Origin: Paenibacillus typhae | GTDB taxonomy: Bacteria > Bacillota > Bacilli > Paenibacillales > Paenibacillaceae | Assembly: GCF_900099765.1 (NCBI RefSeq) | Contig: NZ_FNDX01000009.1 | Span: 142,193 to 206,192, forward strand | Reading direction: 5' to 3' | DNA length: 64,000 nt | Part shown: piece after piece, positions 1 to 9,395 of the stretch | How the letters are laid out: each line of letters starts with the position of its first letter | Numbering within the stretch: the stretch's first letter is position 1 | Notes under the pieces: generated by a model | The model's database searches: none | What the model saw: only the letters and a program-made list of their open reading frames with translations | What the model was told of the DNA's origin: nothing | Position numbers and translations under genes: made by a program

Positions 1-1493
1 TCAAAATAATCATCCGCCCGGCCCGGCTTCACATTAGGCACCCCCGGTATGGCATCGAGCCGGCGCCGCATCTCCAGATGCTCCCGGTTAACCCCGCCGC
101 CGCCGTCCCCGTATCCGTAGGCCAGCAGCAGCTCGCGGTTCAGGTTTTTGTCCCGGTAGGAGTCCCAAATGCCCTGAACAGCAAACGGTTCCATTAAGCC
201 GTTGTAGGTATAATACCAGGCGCTGGATTCCGGGCCTTCCGGTGTTGTAATAAAGTGGGCGAGCACCTCGCTGCCGTCCATCCCCCGCCAGTGGAACGTA
301 TCATGCGGCATGCGGTTATACTGGCTCCAGCTGATCTTAGTTGTCATAAACGTATCTATACCGGATTTGCGCAAAATCTGCGGCAGCGCCCAGCTGTAGC
401 CAAACACATCCGGCAGCCATAGATACTTACATTCCACACCGAACTCTTCCCGGAAAAATGTGGTCCCGTACAAAATCTGACGCACCAGCGATTCGCCGCT
501 CGTCAGGTTACAGTCTGCCTCCAGCCACATCGCTCCGCCGGCTTCCCAGCGGCCTTCACTGACCCGTCTGGAAATTTCCGCATACAGCTCAGGGTAATCC
601 TGCTTGATGTAATCGTACAGCTGAGGCTGTGTCTGCAGAAAAATATATTCCGGATATTGCTTCATTAATCTCAGCACAGTGGAAAAAGAGCGCGCCGCCT
701 TCTCCCGGGTATGCGTCAGCCGCCACAGCCAGGCAACGTCAATATGGGTATGCCCTATAGCCGTTACCGTTACCGGATGCTTCTGTTCCATCTCCTTAAG
801 CCGCGCTGCCAGCTGCTCATCCGCTTCCCTGACTGAAGCATAAAAAGCTTCGCTGCCCGGCCTTGACCAGTCCAGCAGGCGGAAGGCCCGGTCCAGCAAG
901 GTCTGCAGCTCCTGCTTCAGCGGATCACTGCCGCCCAGCGACCGGTATACGGCCAGCATCGCCCGGCCGGTGTAATACAGATTGTCGGCTGCCTCATCAA
1001 GCCATGCGAGCTCCGCCCGTTTGATCCGGTGCTCCTGCGGCACCGGCAGCCCGCCGCCTTCAAGGCCCGACCATAGCCGGAAGGTGAAGCTGACTGCCGT
1101 ACCGGCCGTCTCCGGCTCCAGAAAAACCTCCTGGTGATTGGAGTCCACCCCCTGGTACGGCTTCCCGTTCAGAAACAGCAGAGACTCGAAGCCGCTGTTA
1201 TTTCCGCCGCCCGTACGGCCGAAATCGAACAAGCCGACGATACGTTTGTTCTGCCAATGTGCCGGTACCTCTACCATCCTGTGCAGCCAGAGATACATGT
1301 CCCTTCCCGTCCAGTAATCACCAACCTGGTACGAATCGCCCTTCTTCAATTCCGGCGGGTATACGCCATTTGCTCCCTCAACGTCTTCAAGTCCAAGCCA
1401 TTCTGTTAAGACAATAGCCTCCCGGTACCGGTAGCGCTCCAATTCGGCGATTCGTGCATCAAGCTTCTCATCTGTCCAAAACAACGCTTTCAT
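1..1493 (-). CDS. alpha-mannosidase, glycoside hydrolase family 38 (C-terminus beyond window)
   Basis: About 497 N-terminal residues are visible; the gene runs off the left edge. It hydrolyses alpha-mannosides, probably in the cytoplasm because no signal peptide is seen. The family signature HTHIDVAWLW lies near residue 250 and WLPDVFGYS, with the expected nucleophile Asp, near residue 360. An N-terminal domain of about 240 residues precedes the catalytic barrel, as in bacterial GH38 enzymes. The ATG at 1493 abuts the AAAGGAGG ribosome site with no spacer, so the TTG three codons in (1484) is a reasonable alternative start. A perfect palindrome sits just upstream and recurs before the neighbouring LacI gene, so it is probably repressed by that protein. 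Confidence 0.93.
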   Translation of the reverse strand, partial: MKALFWTDEKLDARIAELERYRYREAIVLTEWLGLEDVEGANGVYPPELKKGDSYQVGDYWTGRDMYLWLHRMVEVPAHWQNKRIVGLFDFGRTGGGNNSGFESLLFLNGKPYQGVDSNHQEVFLEPETAGTAVSFTFRLWSGLEGGGLPVPQEHRIKRAELAWLDEAADNLYYTGRAMLAVYRSLGGSDPLKQELQTLLDRAFRLLDWSRPGSEAFYASVREADEQLAARLKEMEQKHPVTVTAIGHTHIDVAWLWRLTHTREKAARSFSTVLRLMKQYPEYIFLQTQPQLYDYIKQDYPELYAEISRRVSEGRWEAGGAMWLEADCNLTSGESLVRQILYGTTFFREEFGVECKYLWLPDVFGYSWALPQILRKSGIDTFMTTKISWSQYNRMPHDTFHWRGMDGSEVLAHFITTPEGPESSAWYYTYNGLMEPFAVQGIWDSYRDKNLNRELLLAYGYGDGGGGVNREHLEMRRRLDAIPGVPNVKPGRADDYF

Positions 1494-1501
1494 CCTCCTT
1501 T

Positions 1502-1519
1502 ATATAACACGTGTTATAT
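1502..1519. promoter_or_regulatory. LacI-family operator upstream of the alpha-mannosidase
   Basis: Perfect 18-bp palindrome ATATAACACGTGTTATAT with a central CG, typical of LacI/GalR operators. The core ATAACACGTGTTAT recurs at 2742-2755 before the adjacent LacI gene. It lies 8 bp from the start codon of the mannosidase and so could block its transcription or early elongation. Confidence 0.75.
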
Positions 1520-1671
1520 GCTAAAAAGAAAAGGCAATCCACTATGGGCTATGCCATTTCCAGTGCGGTCCGGCTGATGGCCGGGTCCGCTTTTTGGATA
1601 ACGATTTTCGTAAGCCTAATAAACCTATCAAGCCTGATCAGCACTGTTTCTCTTGCTCAGTAAAGCAAACT

Positions 1672-2721
1672 TTATGCACTCTCTCCAGGTCTCAACACTG
1701 CCGGCAGCCACAGTTTGCCTGGCTCACCAGCGGACCCTTGTTCCAGCTGCTTCAGGATGCAGCGAACTGCCTCTTCTCCCATACGTACATACGGAATTTC
1801 AACGCAGCTAAGCCGGGGAACACTCAGGCGGTCACCCTGGATAGTATTATCCGCAGCCATAACCTTCAGCGTATCACCTATGATTAGATTGAGCTGACGT
1901 GCAGCACGGTAGAGGTCGGGAATTGTACTTGACCAGTTTACCAGCACCGGCGGCAATGTGTTGCCGGACTGCGCCTGAAGCCCGGTCAGCCAGCTGATCC
2001 AGCCTTGGGCGCCCTCTAATTCATCCATCCGCCGGATCTGCGGATGATAGCCATGGCTGCTGCACCAATCTTTATAGGCATTGCGGCGGTTTTTCTCGGA
2101 CCAGTTGATCCGTCTTCCGTCTGTCCCGTGATGTACCTCCGCATAGACCGGCCCCGACTGACACGCTGCTTCCTCCCTGCAGAGATAATCCAGTGCTGTA
2201 AGAACACTGCCTCTATAGTCTGCCAGCACAGAGTAGACTCCTTCTGTCTCTGCGTATCCTTCGACGGAAACGTAGGGAACACCGGCGTCATGCACTTTAG
2301 ATGCCCAGTCTGCACTGCGGTAGCTGGTATTGTCCAACGTTACAATCCCGTCTATCTTGCGCTGGTGATACAGGTCCAGCAGCGCACTCCTGGCTTCACC
2401 CGGCCTTCGTTCCCCCGGTGAGCAGAGCAGAATGTGGTATCCGCGTGCTTCGCATTCCCGCTGCATCCCTTCAAGCAGCCGCATAAACAGCGGATGTCCG
2501 GTGTCTCCGAATGCAGCCAGCGTCATGCTGCGGCCGGTCTTCATGCTGCGTGCCTGGGCATCCACATGATAGTTCAGCTCTGCAATCGCGTTCAGCACCG
2601 CCTCCCGGGTCTGGGCGCTTACCCCGATCCCCGGTGTATCATTCAGCACAGCGGACACAAGGCTGCGGGATACGCCCGCCAGCTTGGCTACATCGTGGCT
2701 GGTCACTCTTTTTTTGCTCAT
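1672..2721 (-). CDS. LacI family transcriptional regulator
   Basis: 349-residue DNA-binding repressor. The N-terminal helix-turn-helix (about residues 3-27, with SHDVAKLAGVSRSLVSAVLND) is followed by a periplasmic-binding-protein-like sugar-sensing domain to the end. I start it at the ATG at 2721, preceded by GAGGTG at good spacing; a longer ORF would begin inside the operator palindrome. The next gene downstream is the GH38 mannosidase, and both carry the same palindrome, so it most likely controls mannoside use and itself. The inducer cannot be read from the sequence. Confidence 0.93.
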   Translation of the reverse strand: MSKKRVTSHDVAKLAGVSRSLVSAVLNDTPGIGVSAQTREAVLNAIAELNYHVDAQARSMKTGRSMTLAAFGDTGHPLFMRLLEGMQRECEARGYHILLCSPGERRPGEARSALLDLYHQRKIDGIVTLDNTSYRSADWASKVHDAGVPYVSVEGYAETEGVYSVLADYRGSVLTALDYLCREEAACQSGPVYAEVHHGTDGRRINWSEKNRRNAYKDWCSSHGYHPQIRRMDELEGAQGWISWLTGLQAQSGNTLPPVLVNWSSTIPDLYRAARQLNLIIGDTLKVMAADNTIQGDRLSVPRLSCVEIPYVRMGEEAVRCILKQLEQGSAGEPGKLWLPAVLRPGESA

Positions 2722-2741
2722 ATCAGCACCTCGGCAAAAGT

Positions 2742-2755
2742 ATAACACGTGTTAT
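2742..2755. promoter_or_regulatory. LacI-family operator upstream of the lacI-type gene
   Basis: 14-bp perfect palindrome ATAACACGTGTTAT, identical to the core of the site before the mannosidase. Its place 20 bp upstream of the regulator start suggests autoregulation. Confidence 0.72.
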
Positions 2756-2842
2756 TAGATGTGCATAGACCCCATTTCTGCGTTGCGGGAGCCCACTTAG
2801 CGGTAGGTGAGCCTATGGGCTGGTAGCCGGGCTGGAATCAAA

Positions 2843-3217
2843 GGGATAAATCCCTTTGATTCAGCCTTTCCACCCCAAACTGGGCCTTTTTAATGGGAAA
2901 AATCCCCTTATTCAAGCTCGGTCACCCCATACTGAGCCACTTTAATGGGAAAAATCCCACTATTCCAGCCCTTTCACCCCAAACTAGGCCTCATTAATGG
3001 GAAATATCCCCTTATTCAAGCTCGGTCACCCCATACTGAGCCACTTTAATGGGAAATATCCCACTATTCCAGCACTTTCACCCCAAACTGAGCCTCTTTA
3101 ATGGGATAAATCCCACTATTTCAACCTTTTCACCCCAAGCTGGACCTCATTAATGGGAAAAATCCCTTTATATCAGCATTTTCACCCCAGGCAAGCCAAT
3201 ATAAAGGGATATTTCCC
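2843..3217. repeat. non-coding tandem array, eight units with 52-bp period
   Basis: Fills the gap between the LacI and debranching-enzyme genes. Each unit starts with a 12-bp near-palindrome of the form GGGAWAWATCCC, at 2843, 2895, 2947, 2999, 3051, 3103, 3155 and 3206. Spacing is 52 bp six times, then 51. Most units also share a CACCCCA block and end in TTAAT just before the next GGGA. Units 2 and 4, and units 3 and 5, resemble each other more than their neighbours, so a 104-bp double unit was duplicated. No ORF with a ribosome site is seen. A second array of the same design is at 39864-40030. Confidence 0.88.
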
Positions 3218-3300
3218 TCTATGTCTCCAAGCAGGCATACCGGCTCAACATTATTGAGCGCTTCCAGCGCCTCCATCACTTACCCTGCCCACAAATATAT

Positions 3301-5604
3301 TTACTCCTCTGACTTTCCATCCAACGCAGCTGTCTCTCTCTCCAACGCGGCTGTCTTTCCGTCCGCCGCAACTGTCCGCCGCTCCATTACGAGATGTTCC
3401 GATAAAGCCAGCGGCTCCGCAAACTGTATTCCATCAAAGATCCGGCCGCTTTGAAGCTGCCGCGCGGCTCTGTCAGCAGACACATCCGCTGCCCATTGTC
3501 CTGCCAGCTGCCCGTTCCCGTCCAGCAGCTCGGCCATCAGCTTCTCCCCGGCAATCTTAATCCGCAGCTCAGTGCCGTCAGCCACCGGTATTTGCACTGG
3601 CTCAAACGGCACGATATCGACGACGGCGGCCAGCTCTACTCCTGCAAAACGATAAACGTACAGCTGCTCACTGCCAGCGGCAGCAAAATCCGCCTCTATG
3701 GCACCTTCCCCCGCCTTCACCCGAACCTGCACATCGGTCAGCTCCTGCGGCATCCGCGGGGCAAGCGTAACCTTCCCAAGAATCAGATCCGGGCGGATTC
3801 CCAGGAAATATTGATACCATACCCGCAGCTGCTCCGAGTTTGACCAGGCCTGCAGGTAAGCGCCGGTCAGCTTCGCGCGGCTTGCTCCCTCCTGCGGATA
3901 AGCATCCTGATTTTCGCTGAGTCCGCCAACTACACCAAGCTCCAGAGCCTGCCGGTTCATATTGCTGAACAGCTCATAGGCCGTCTCCTCCTGACCGGCT
4001 TCGATCATCCGCTGCATGGCAATGCCGTTCAGCCAGGTCCATAAGGTACCGTTATGATAGGCTTCGTCCTTATGATACTGCTCCGTCAGATGGAACGGAT
4101 GAAAGAACGGGTGACGCCGGTCCAGTGAGGCCGTGCCCCAAGGATAAACCAGCTCCTCCCATGCCGTGCGGACAGCCGTATCCTTGAATTCCCGGTCATC
4201 GAACAGGTCAAAGGCAAACAGCTGATTCGGGCGCAGCGAGAATTCCGGCACGCCATCCTTATCCAGACGGTCAGCCAGATACGGATACGCCGGATCACGG
4301 AAATCGGCAGCAAAATTCTTTTGCAGCCTGTCAGCCACACGTCCCCACTGCTCCGCTTTCTCCTGATCCTGCATATAATCGGCAAAATAAACCCCTGCCC
4401 GCAGCTGGCCGTACCACAACGCCTGAATATCATTGGCCCGGGTATCACGCGGAGAGTATGATTTCAGCTCAGCATCCCGCGCATCCATCCATGTCTCATT
4501 GTCATCATGGGTAAGATAGCCCTTATCGTCCACCCAATGCCGGAGCGAGCCCTCGATACTGCTGCACACGGCCGGATACAGCTGTTCAATAAGCGCAGTG
4601 TCTCCGGAATATTTTACATAATCCTGCAATTGGATGATAAACCGCGGTGTGCCGTCTGTAGTGTGGTAATCGATGTTTTCAGGAGCCAGAATGTTCGGGA
4701 CCCGCCCATAATATTTGGAAGCCGCATCCCTGTTCTGATATTCCGCAAAAGACAGAAGAATCTGCCTCGCCGTTTCGAACTGGCCGCTGACCAGCACTGC
4801 ACCTGGCATTGCTATAAACTGGTCACGCCCCCAATACTCGTTGAACCACGGAAGTCCGGCATAAATCCCCTCGCCCTGCTGTCTGGTCACCAGCTGATCC
4901 ATCGTCAGACTGATCCAGTTCAGTGCTAGAGTCAGCTCCTCATTGCTGCTGCGCAGGTAAACATTATTCTGCAAAAATGCCGCCAAACGCCGGACACGCT
5001 CTCCTTTTAATGCGTCAGCCTGCCGCTCTGTATCCTCTATCAGCTTGACTGCTTCTTCAGCCGTCCGGGCACAAGCGATGAAAAAGCCTCCCGCCGCAGC
5101 CGTTGTCAGAAAGACACCGCCCTTTTCACTAACCGGCTGATCTTTTCCGGGACGCAGGGCAACGATCCAATCCCCCTCCATCGCTTTGAACAATGCCGTT
5201 TTCCCGTCAAGCTTCAGATATTCCAGCGCTTCTCCCTTTAAGGAGATGCCTATCTCAGTTCTTGCCCCTGTAACAATGACCTCCAGTACATTCCGGTAAT
5301 CGAACAGCCACAGCTCCTCTGTCAATCTGCCATGGGCGCGGACCATTGAATAGGGACTAACTGTAACTTCAGCCCGTTCATTATCGAGCAGCCGCCCGTC
5401 TGCATATAAAGTGTATCCGCCGAAAATCCGGTTTTTTGCCACATTCATCCCCTCAAAATAAGCATGCTCGGGATGATCATTCAGATGGGATTGCGTGTAA
5501 TAATAGGCAGCTTCTTTATTGGTAAAAGAGACGGCACGGTTGTCCTCACGGCTGACCCTTATCTTCATTTGCTCCAAAAGCTCTGGTACAATATCGACTG
5601 TCAT
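3301..5604 (-). CDS. amylo-alpha-1,6-glucosidase / glycogen debranching enzyme
   Basis: 767 residues. It should remove alpha-1,6 branch glucose from glycogen or limit dextrins. An N-terminal beta-rich domain (about residues 1-200) precedes an (alpha/alpha)6 barrel of the GDE C-terminal type; NEYWGRDQFIAMPG near residue 260 is the family hallmark. Start ATG at 5604 has GGAGG eight bases upstream; the longer TTG reading would start inside the ribosome site. It follows the GH13 gene by 31 bp in the same direction, forming a maltodextrin/glycogen operon. The C-terminal tail of about 25 residues is a low-complexity near-repeat (TAALERETAALDGK). Confidence 0.9.
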   Translation of the reverse strand: MTVDIVPELLEQMKIRVSREDNRAVSFTNKEAAYYYTQSHLNDHPEHAYFEGMNVAKNRIFGGYTLYADGRLLDNERAEVTVSPYSMVRAHGRLTEELWLFDYRNVLEVIVTGARTEIGISLKGEALEYLKLDGKTALFKAMEGDWIVALRPGKDQPVSEKGGVFLTTAAAGGFFIACARTAEEAVKLIEDTERQADALKGERVRRLAAFLQNNVYLRSSNEELTLALNWISLTMDQLVTRQQGEGIYAGLPWFNEYWGRDQFIAMPGAVLVSGQFETARQILLSFAEYQNRDAASKYYGRVPNILAPENIDYHTTDGTPRFIIQLQDYVKYSGDTALIEQLYPAVCSSIEGSLRHWVDDKGYLTHDDNETWMDARDAELKSYSPRDTRANDIQALWYGQLRAGVYFADYMQDQEKAEQWGRVADRLQKNFAADFRDPAYPYLADRLDKDGVPEFSLRPNQLFAFDLFDDREFKDTAVRTAWEELVYPWGTASLDRRHPFFHPFHLTEQYHKDEAYHNGTLWTWLNGIAMQRMIEAGQEETAYELFSNMNRQALELGVVGGLSENQDAYPQEGASRAKLTGAYLQAWSNSEQLRVWYQYFLGIRPDLILGKVTLAPRMPQELTDVQVRVKAGEGAIEADFAAAGSEQLYVYRFAGVELAAVVDIVPFEPVQIPVADGTELRIKIAGEKLMAELLDGNGQLAGQWAADVSADRAARQLQSGRIFDGIQFAEPLALSEHLVMERRTVAADGKTAALERETAALDGKSEE

Positions 5605-5635
5605 AGCATCTGCCTCCAACTGATATTCAACTTGC

Positions 5636-7492
5636 CTACTCCCCGTCTGCCAGCAGCAGGAAGGAATATGGCTCCATACGGATTTCCGAAGCGGTTGCCA
5701 GCTCCAGGCCGTTATACAAATCTGTTAACCTGCGGTTTTGCAGCTCATATGGCAGCTTAACAACAGCAGCATCGGCCGAGTTGTGAAGCAGCACGTACAG
5801 GGTAGCGCCGCCGGCGGATTTTTTATAAACCACTGTTTCTTCGCTTTCCCCGGCAGACAGCCATTCCAAATCAATCTCTTTGAAAAGCGGGTTCTGCCGC
5901 CGTAGTCCGATCAGTCTGCGTACGGTATCATACAGATCCTGATTTTGCTCCTCCGGGTTCCAGGGCATACACTGCCGGTTATGATGCTCGTCACCGCTAA
6001 GCCCGACTTCCCCGCCATAGTAAATACTCGGAGAACCGCCGTACGTCAGCTGAAAAACATAAGTCAGCTTGACCAGCTCCGTGTTGTCTCCGCAAAAATG
6101 CAGAATCCGCGCCGTGTCATGGCTGTCCAGCGGATTGAACATATTGCGGGCTACATGCTTGGGATAGCTGACGAGCAGCTGGTTGATGGCATACTGGAAA
6201 TCCTCGGCAGTATACTGTTCTTCCGCCGGGACATTTGTCCCGAAGAAACGGGTAACCGGCCAGGTGAATTCATAATTCATCACCGCATCGAACTGGTCGC
6301 CCTGCAGCCACGGATTGGAATACAGCCAGTTTTCCCCGAGGATATAGATATCACTGCGGATAGCCTTGATTCTTTTGCGGAATTCCCGCCAGAAATCATG
6401 GGATACCTCATTAGCCACATCGAGCCTCCAGCCGTCAATGTGATAACGCTCCGTCCAGTAGACGGCTGCACTGATCAGATACTCACGCGCAGCCGGATTT
6501 CCGGTATTCCATTTCGGCATCATCTCTGTATAGGCAAAGGTGCGGTAATTCAGGTGCTCTCCGAAATAATAGCCTTCCCTGGCGGCCAGCTCCGTGTCCG
6601 GAACAATCTCCTTATCTCCATCCAGTATATAAAAATAGTCATAAAATGGCGAACGTCGGCCATGCTTCAGTACATCCTGCCAGAACGGATGCTCATACCC
6701 GCAGTGATTGAATACCGCATCCAGCATCACGCGAATGCCCCGCTTGTGCGCTTCCTCCACCATTCTACCGAACGTTTCATTGTCGCCGAAGCTCGGATCA
6801 ATCTTGAAATAGTCTCTTGTATCATACTTGTGGGAGCTCGGTGAATCAAACAGGGGGGTAAAATAGATTCCCGTGCAGCCGAGATCGCGGATATAGTCAA
6901 GCTTTTCGCTGATTCCCTGCAGATTACCGCCAAACTTTTTACCGTTGCCGTCAAGCTGGTCACTGCCCCATTCCAGAATTTCTTCAGAAGGAGCAGCAGC
7001 GGCACTTCGGTTGAACCGGTCGGGAAAAATCTGATACCACACAGTATCGGGAACCCATTCCGGCGCTGCATACAGGTCCTCCTCCAAAATGTACGGATAA
7101 TTATAATAGTTCGTATAATCCTTAGGCGGAGTCCAGTCCCGCTCAAGCGTCGTAAAACGCTGGCAGCCTGCGAAGCAGCACTCCTTGCCGTCATCCAGCA
7201 CAAAAGCATATTTAATTCTTCTCCAGTTAAACCCGGTAAGCTCGGCAAACCAGCAGTCATGATAACGGGTAACATATTCCTTTTTCATCTCAACCCGCTG
7301 CATCATATCAACGGCAAATGCATAGACATGCGAATCTTTGGATACCGGCTTCCAGTTGAACGGGTCCATCGCCAGTACAGTGACTGACTTCAAGTCGTCT
7401 TTTTTGGTCTTGATGCGGATATGCAGTGTTTCAGTATCGTAGGCGTACGAGAAAGGCCCCTTGGGCTCATGATAAAAGGATGCTAAATCCAT
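5636..7492 (-). CDS. neopullulanase / cyclomaltodextrinase-type alpha-glycosidase (GH13)
   Basis: 618 residues, matching the family length. An N-terminal CBM34-like domain (about 1-125) precedes the GH13 barrel. All four conserved regions are visible: DAVFNH, GWRLDVANE (nucleophile Asp), ILGENW (acid/base Glu) and LDSHD. It hydrolyses cyclodextrins, pullulan or maltodextrins, probably in the cytoplasm since no signal peptide is seen. ATG at 7492 is eight bases after AAAGGAG; the GTG three codons earlier is too close. First gene of the operon with the debranching enzyme, behind an operator-like palindrome. Confidence 0.93.
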   Translation of the reverse strand: MDLASFYHEPKGPFSYAYDTETLHIRIKTKKDDLKSVTVLAMDPFNWKPVSKDSHVYAFAVDMMQRVEMKKEYVTRYHDCWFAELTGFNWRRIKYAFVLDDGKECCFAGCQRFTTLERDWTPPKDYTNYYNYPYILEEDLYAAPEWVPDTVWYQIFPDRFNRSAAAAPSEEILEWGSDQLDGNGKKFGGNLQGISEKLDYIRDLGCTGIYFTPLFDSPSSHKYDTRDYFKIDPSFGDNETFGRMVEEAHKRGIRVMLDAVFNHCGYEHPFWQDVLKHGRRSPFYDYFYILDGDKEIVPDTELAAREGYYFGEHLNYRTFAYTEMMPKWNTGNPAAREYLISAAVYWTERYHIDGWRLDVANEVSHDFWREFRKRIKAIRSDIYILGENWLYSNPWLQGDQFDAVMNYEFTWPVTRFFGTNVPAEEQYTAEDFQYAINQLLVSYPKHVARNMFNPLDSHDTARILHFCGDNTELVKLTYVFQLTYGGSPSIYYGGEVGLSGDEHHNRQCMPWNPEEQNQDLYDTVRRLIGLRRQNPLFKEIDLEWLSAGESEETVVYKKSAGGATLYVLLHNSADAAVVKLPYELQNRRLTDLYNGLELATASEIRMEPYSFLLLADGE

Positions 7493-7524
7493 GCGGTACA
7501 CTCCTTTAAAAGGGATTATAACTT

Positions 7525-7542
7525 AACTTATACGTTTAAGTT
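7525..7542. promoter_or_regulatory. operator-like palindrome and promoter of the GH13/debranching operon
   Basis: AACTTATACGTTTAAGTT is an 18-bp palindrome with one mismatched pair and a central CG, as for LacI/MalR-type repressors. On the minus strand a TATAAT -10 element follows at about 7515-7520, between the palindrome and the ribosome site. The sequence differs from the AACACGTGTT site of the mannosidase, so a different LacI-family protein, not encoded here, is expected. Confidence 0.55.
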
Positions 7543-7605
7543 ATGTAAGTATATCGCTCACTCAAAGAGTCTGTCAATCAGCTTTCTGTTCGAGGGAAAA
7601 TACAA

Positions 7606-8373
7606 TTATCCGAAGGAAGTTCTGGAAGCAGCCATAGTATTTAAGGCGTTCTCAAAATAGCTATATACTTCATCTGCAATCCCCAAAAACTCTTCAACAA
7701 GTACATTACTATCCAAGTAACAAGCATACAGATAATCAACTAAAGCGGAGTCAATCTCACAATAGTTTAATATGTCATTCTTCATCTTATAAATATCATC
7801 TTGCCATACACCCGTATCCTCTAAAATCAAAGAGTATAATGCACGAATTAATCTCTTAGAGTAACCTTTAATATATCTAGTTTTCAATGTGTTATCACTA
7901 GCATTAGAAAGTAAATTATGTATACGATCTACTTCCTCCTTGGTCTCGGTATTCAAGTCTAAAATGAACGCTGGAGAAATAATTATCGGTGGTACTTCTT
8001 CACCAACGTCAAGACCATATATGCAAACACAAATGATCTTTACTCAAAAACCCCACTCATTCGGTTTACTTAATACATCGTCAATCGAGCAAATTATCGT
8101 ATCAATTTTAGTTACTACTGGATATTCTTCCAAAAGCCTGTCTTTAATAGTTGACAATCTTTCGTATTCAATATCTTTCGGATTTACACATACAATAGTA
8201 AAGTCTGCATCTGACTTAAAAGGTTTAGCAGTTCCTTTTGGAATCGAGCCGCACATATAAATGCTATGAATCTTACCTTTAAATTCGGCAAGTATAGTAT
8301 TTGTATACTTATCAACTAAATCCTTATATTCACTTTGTATTGAAATTCTGTTTATAACTTTTTCTAATATCAT
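7606..8373 (-). pseudogene. nucleotidyltransferase-domain protein interrupted by an in-frame TGA
   Basis: One reading frame of 255 codons is broken by a single TGA at 8044-8046. The first 109 residues contain GSIPKGTAKPFKSDADF, the GS...SDxD metal-binding signature of the polymerase-beta nucleotidyltransferase fold (MNT/aminoglycoside nucleotidyltransferase-like). The C-terminal 146 codons stay open and look helical. Start ATG 8373 has AGGAGGA six bases upstream. AT-rich compared with the flanking metabolic genes. Either a recent nonsense mutation, a sequencing error or readthrough; I treat it as a pseudogene. Confidence 0.7.
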
Positions 8374-8403
8374 ATAGACTCCTCCTAAACTAAGAGCATC
8401 TTT

Positions 8404-8490
8404 CGGCTAACGTCTTTTTTGCGAACTTCGTACATTCGTCATGACTTAAGTTATTCGCGAAATCATTCAACTATCCTGCCCTTAGATGAA
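8404..8490. repeat. structured intergenic element, copy A
   Basis: Starts with GGCTAAC and ends with CTTAGATGAA. It contains an imperfect TTGCGAA/TTCGTA pair, the self-complementary TTCGCGAA (8454-8461), and a terminal stem in which TTCAACTA (8466-8473) faces TAGATGAA (8483-8490) across a loop containing CCTGCCC. Related copies lie at 9259-9395 and 10702-10778, each beside a small island gene. The following stretch, 8491-8691, shows no gene or structure I can support. Confidence 0.6.
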
Positions 8491-8691
8491 CAAAAGCAAC
8501 CGATCGACGTGATCAGCTGCTTTGGTGATTTCATTGGGTTAACGTTTTGTAAGAGATTATTATTTACTATTCATTCATTTTCAGATAAAACTCCAGTCGG
8601 CAACCAAACGCCGCTGTTTTTTCAACCCGTCTTGTCCTCTCTTCATATCAGTCTATGAACTGGGTGGAAGGGTCCTATAAAGTAAGGACGA

Positions 8692-9201
8692 CTAACTCAG
8701 GTAACGATCTCGGATGACCCCCATGTGATGAAGTTCGTGTCCTGCGATGCCGTAAGCGAGGGCGCGCGCAGTAATTCTTACGTTGTTGGCTGTGCCCTTG
8801 CGAGACCAAGCTTCCGTCGGCAACCCTCGCAGCAGTGTGATCGTCGATTGCCGTACCGCCCGGTAGTCTTCGGCCAATTGCGCAGTTGTCCAGCTCCCGA
8901 AAGGAGGAATGAACAATTCCTGGTCGAAACTGGACAGAGGTGTCTGATCCCCTCTTGCAAATCGGAGCAGGCGGTATGTCATGACGCGTTCACTGTCTGT
9001 GATGTGGCCCACGACTTCTTTCAGCGTCCATTTTCCTTCCTCATACCGATACGCGCTCTGGCTTTCGGTCAACGATGCCAGCAGCTCGGTCATTTGCTTT
9101 TCTTGGGCGAGCAATATGTCGATGATGCTGCCTTCCGGTACCAACCGGATATACTCGCTGACGTCCCCGGCGTATTCTTCTTCAGACGGTCTTTGGTTCA
9201 T
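8692..9201 (-). CDS. DinB-family protein
   Basis: 169 residues, the usual size of the DinB/YfiT four-helix-bundle family, whose members bind a metal through three histidines and often act as thiol transferases. Candidate metal ligands are in GHITDSER (about residue 65) and GHELHHMG (about residue 155). ATG at 9201 has AAAGGTG eight bases upstream. It is flanked by the structured elements at 8404 and 9259 and by broken genes, so it may be an intact passenger of the island. The substrate is unknown. Confidence 0.85.
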   Translation of the reverse strand: MNQRPSEEEYAGDVSEYIRLVPEGSIIDILLAQEKQMTELLASLTESQSAYRYEEGKWTLKEVVGHITDSERVMTYRLLRFARGDQTPLSSFDQELFIPPFGSWTTAQLAEDYRAVRQSTITLLRGLPTEAWSRKGTANNVRITARALAYGIAGHELHHMGVIRDRYLS

Positions 9202-9258
9202 GCGTAATCACCTTTCCATGAAGATATAGATAATTAAAATGCTCGTTCCAATGTTCTA

Positions 9259-9395
9259 CCGCGATTTTTTTACGAAATTCGTAACTTTGGCATGTCTTAT
9301 GAATTCGCGACAGAAAAGGACTTTCCTTCCAACTATAGAGAGTAAGCAACTAATTTGTTGATTGGCCGCCACGCTATCCTGCCCGTTAGTTGAAC
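9259..9395. repeat. structured intergenic element, copy B (with insertion)
   Basis: Shares with copies A and C the TTTACGAA...TTCGTAA inverted pair (about 9269-9284), the TTCGCGA core (9304-9310) and the end CCTGCCCGTTAGTTGAA (to 9394). Relative to copy A about 40 bp is inserted after AACTA near 9334, and CTA is repeated on the far side at 9374-9376, so the terminal stem is split. Confidence 0.55.

Noticed and set aside
1565..1596. GC-rich hairpin followed by TTTTT on the plus strand, after the LacI gene
   Set aside because: The T-run is on the strand with no transcription unit; on the minus strand no U-run follows, so I cannot call a terminator.
2843..3217. 52-bp array considered as a CRISPR array
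   Set aside because: The whole unit is conserved, there are no unique spacers, the units diverge gradually, and no cas genes are present.
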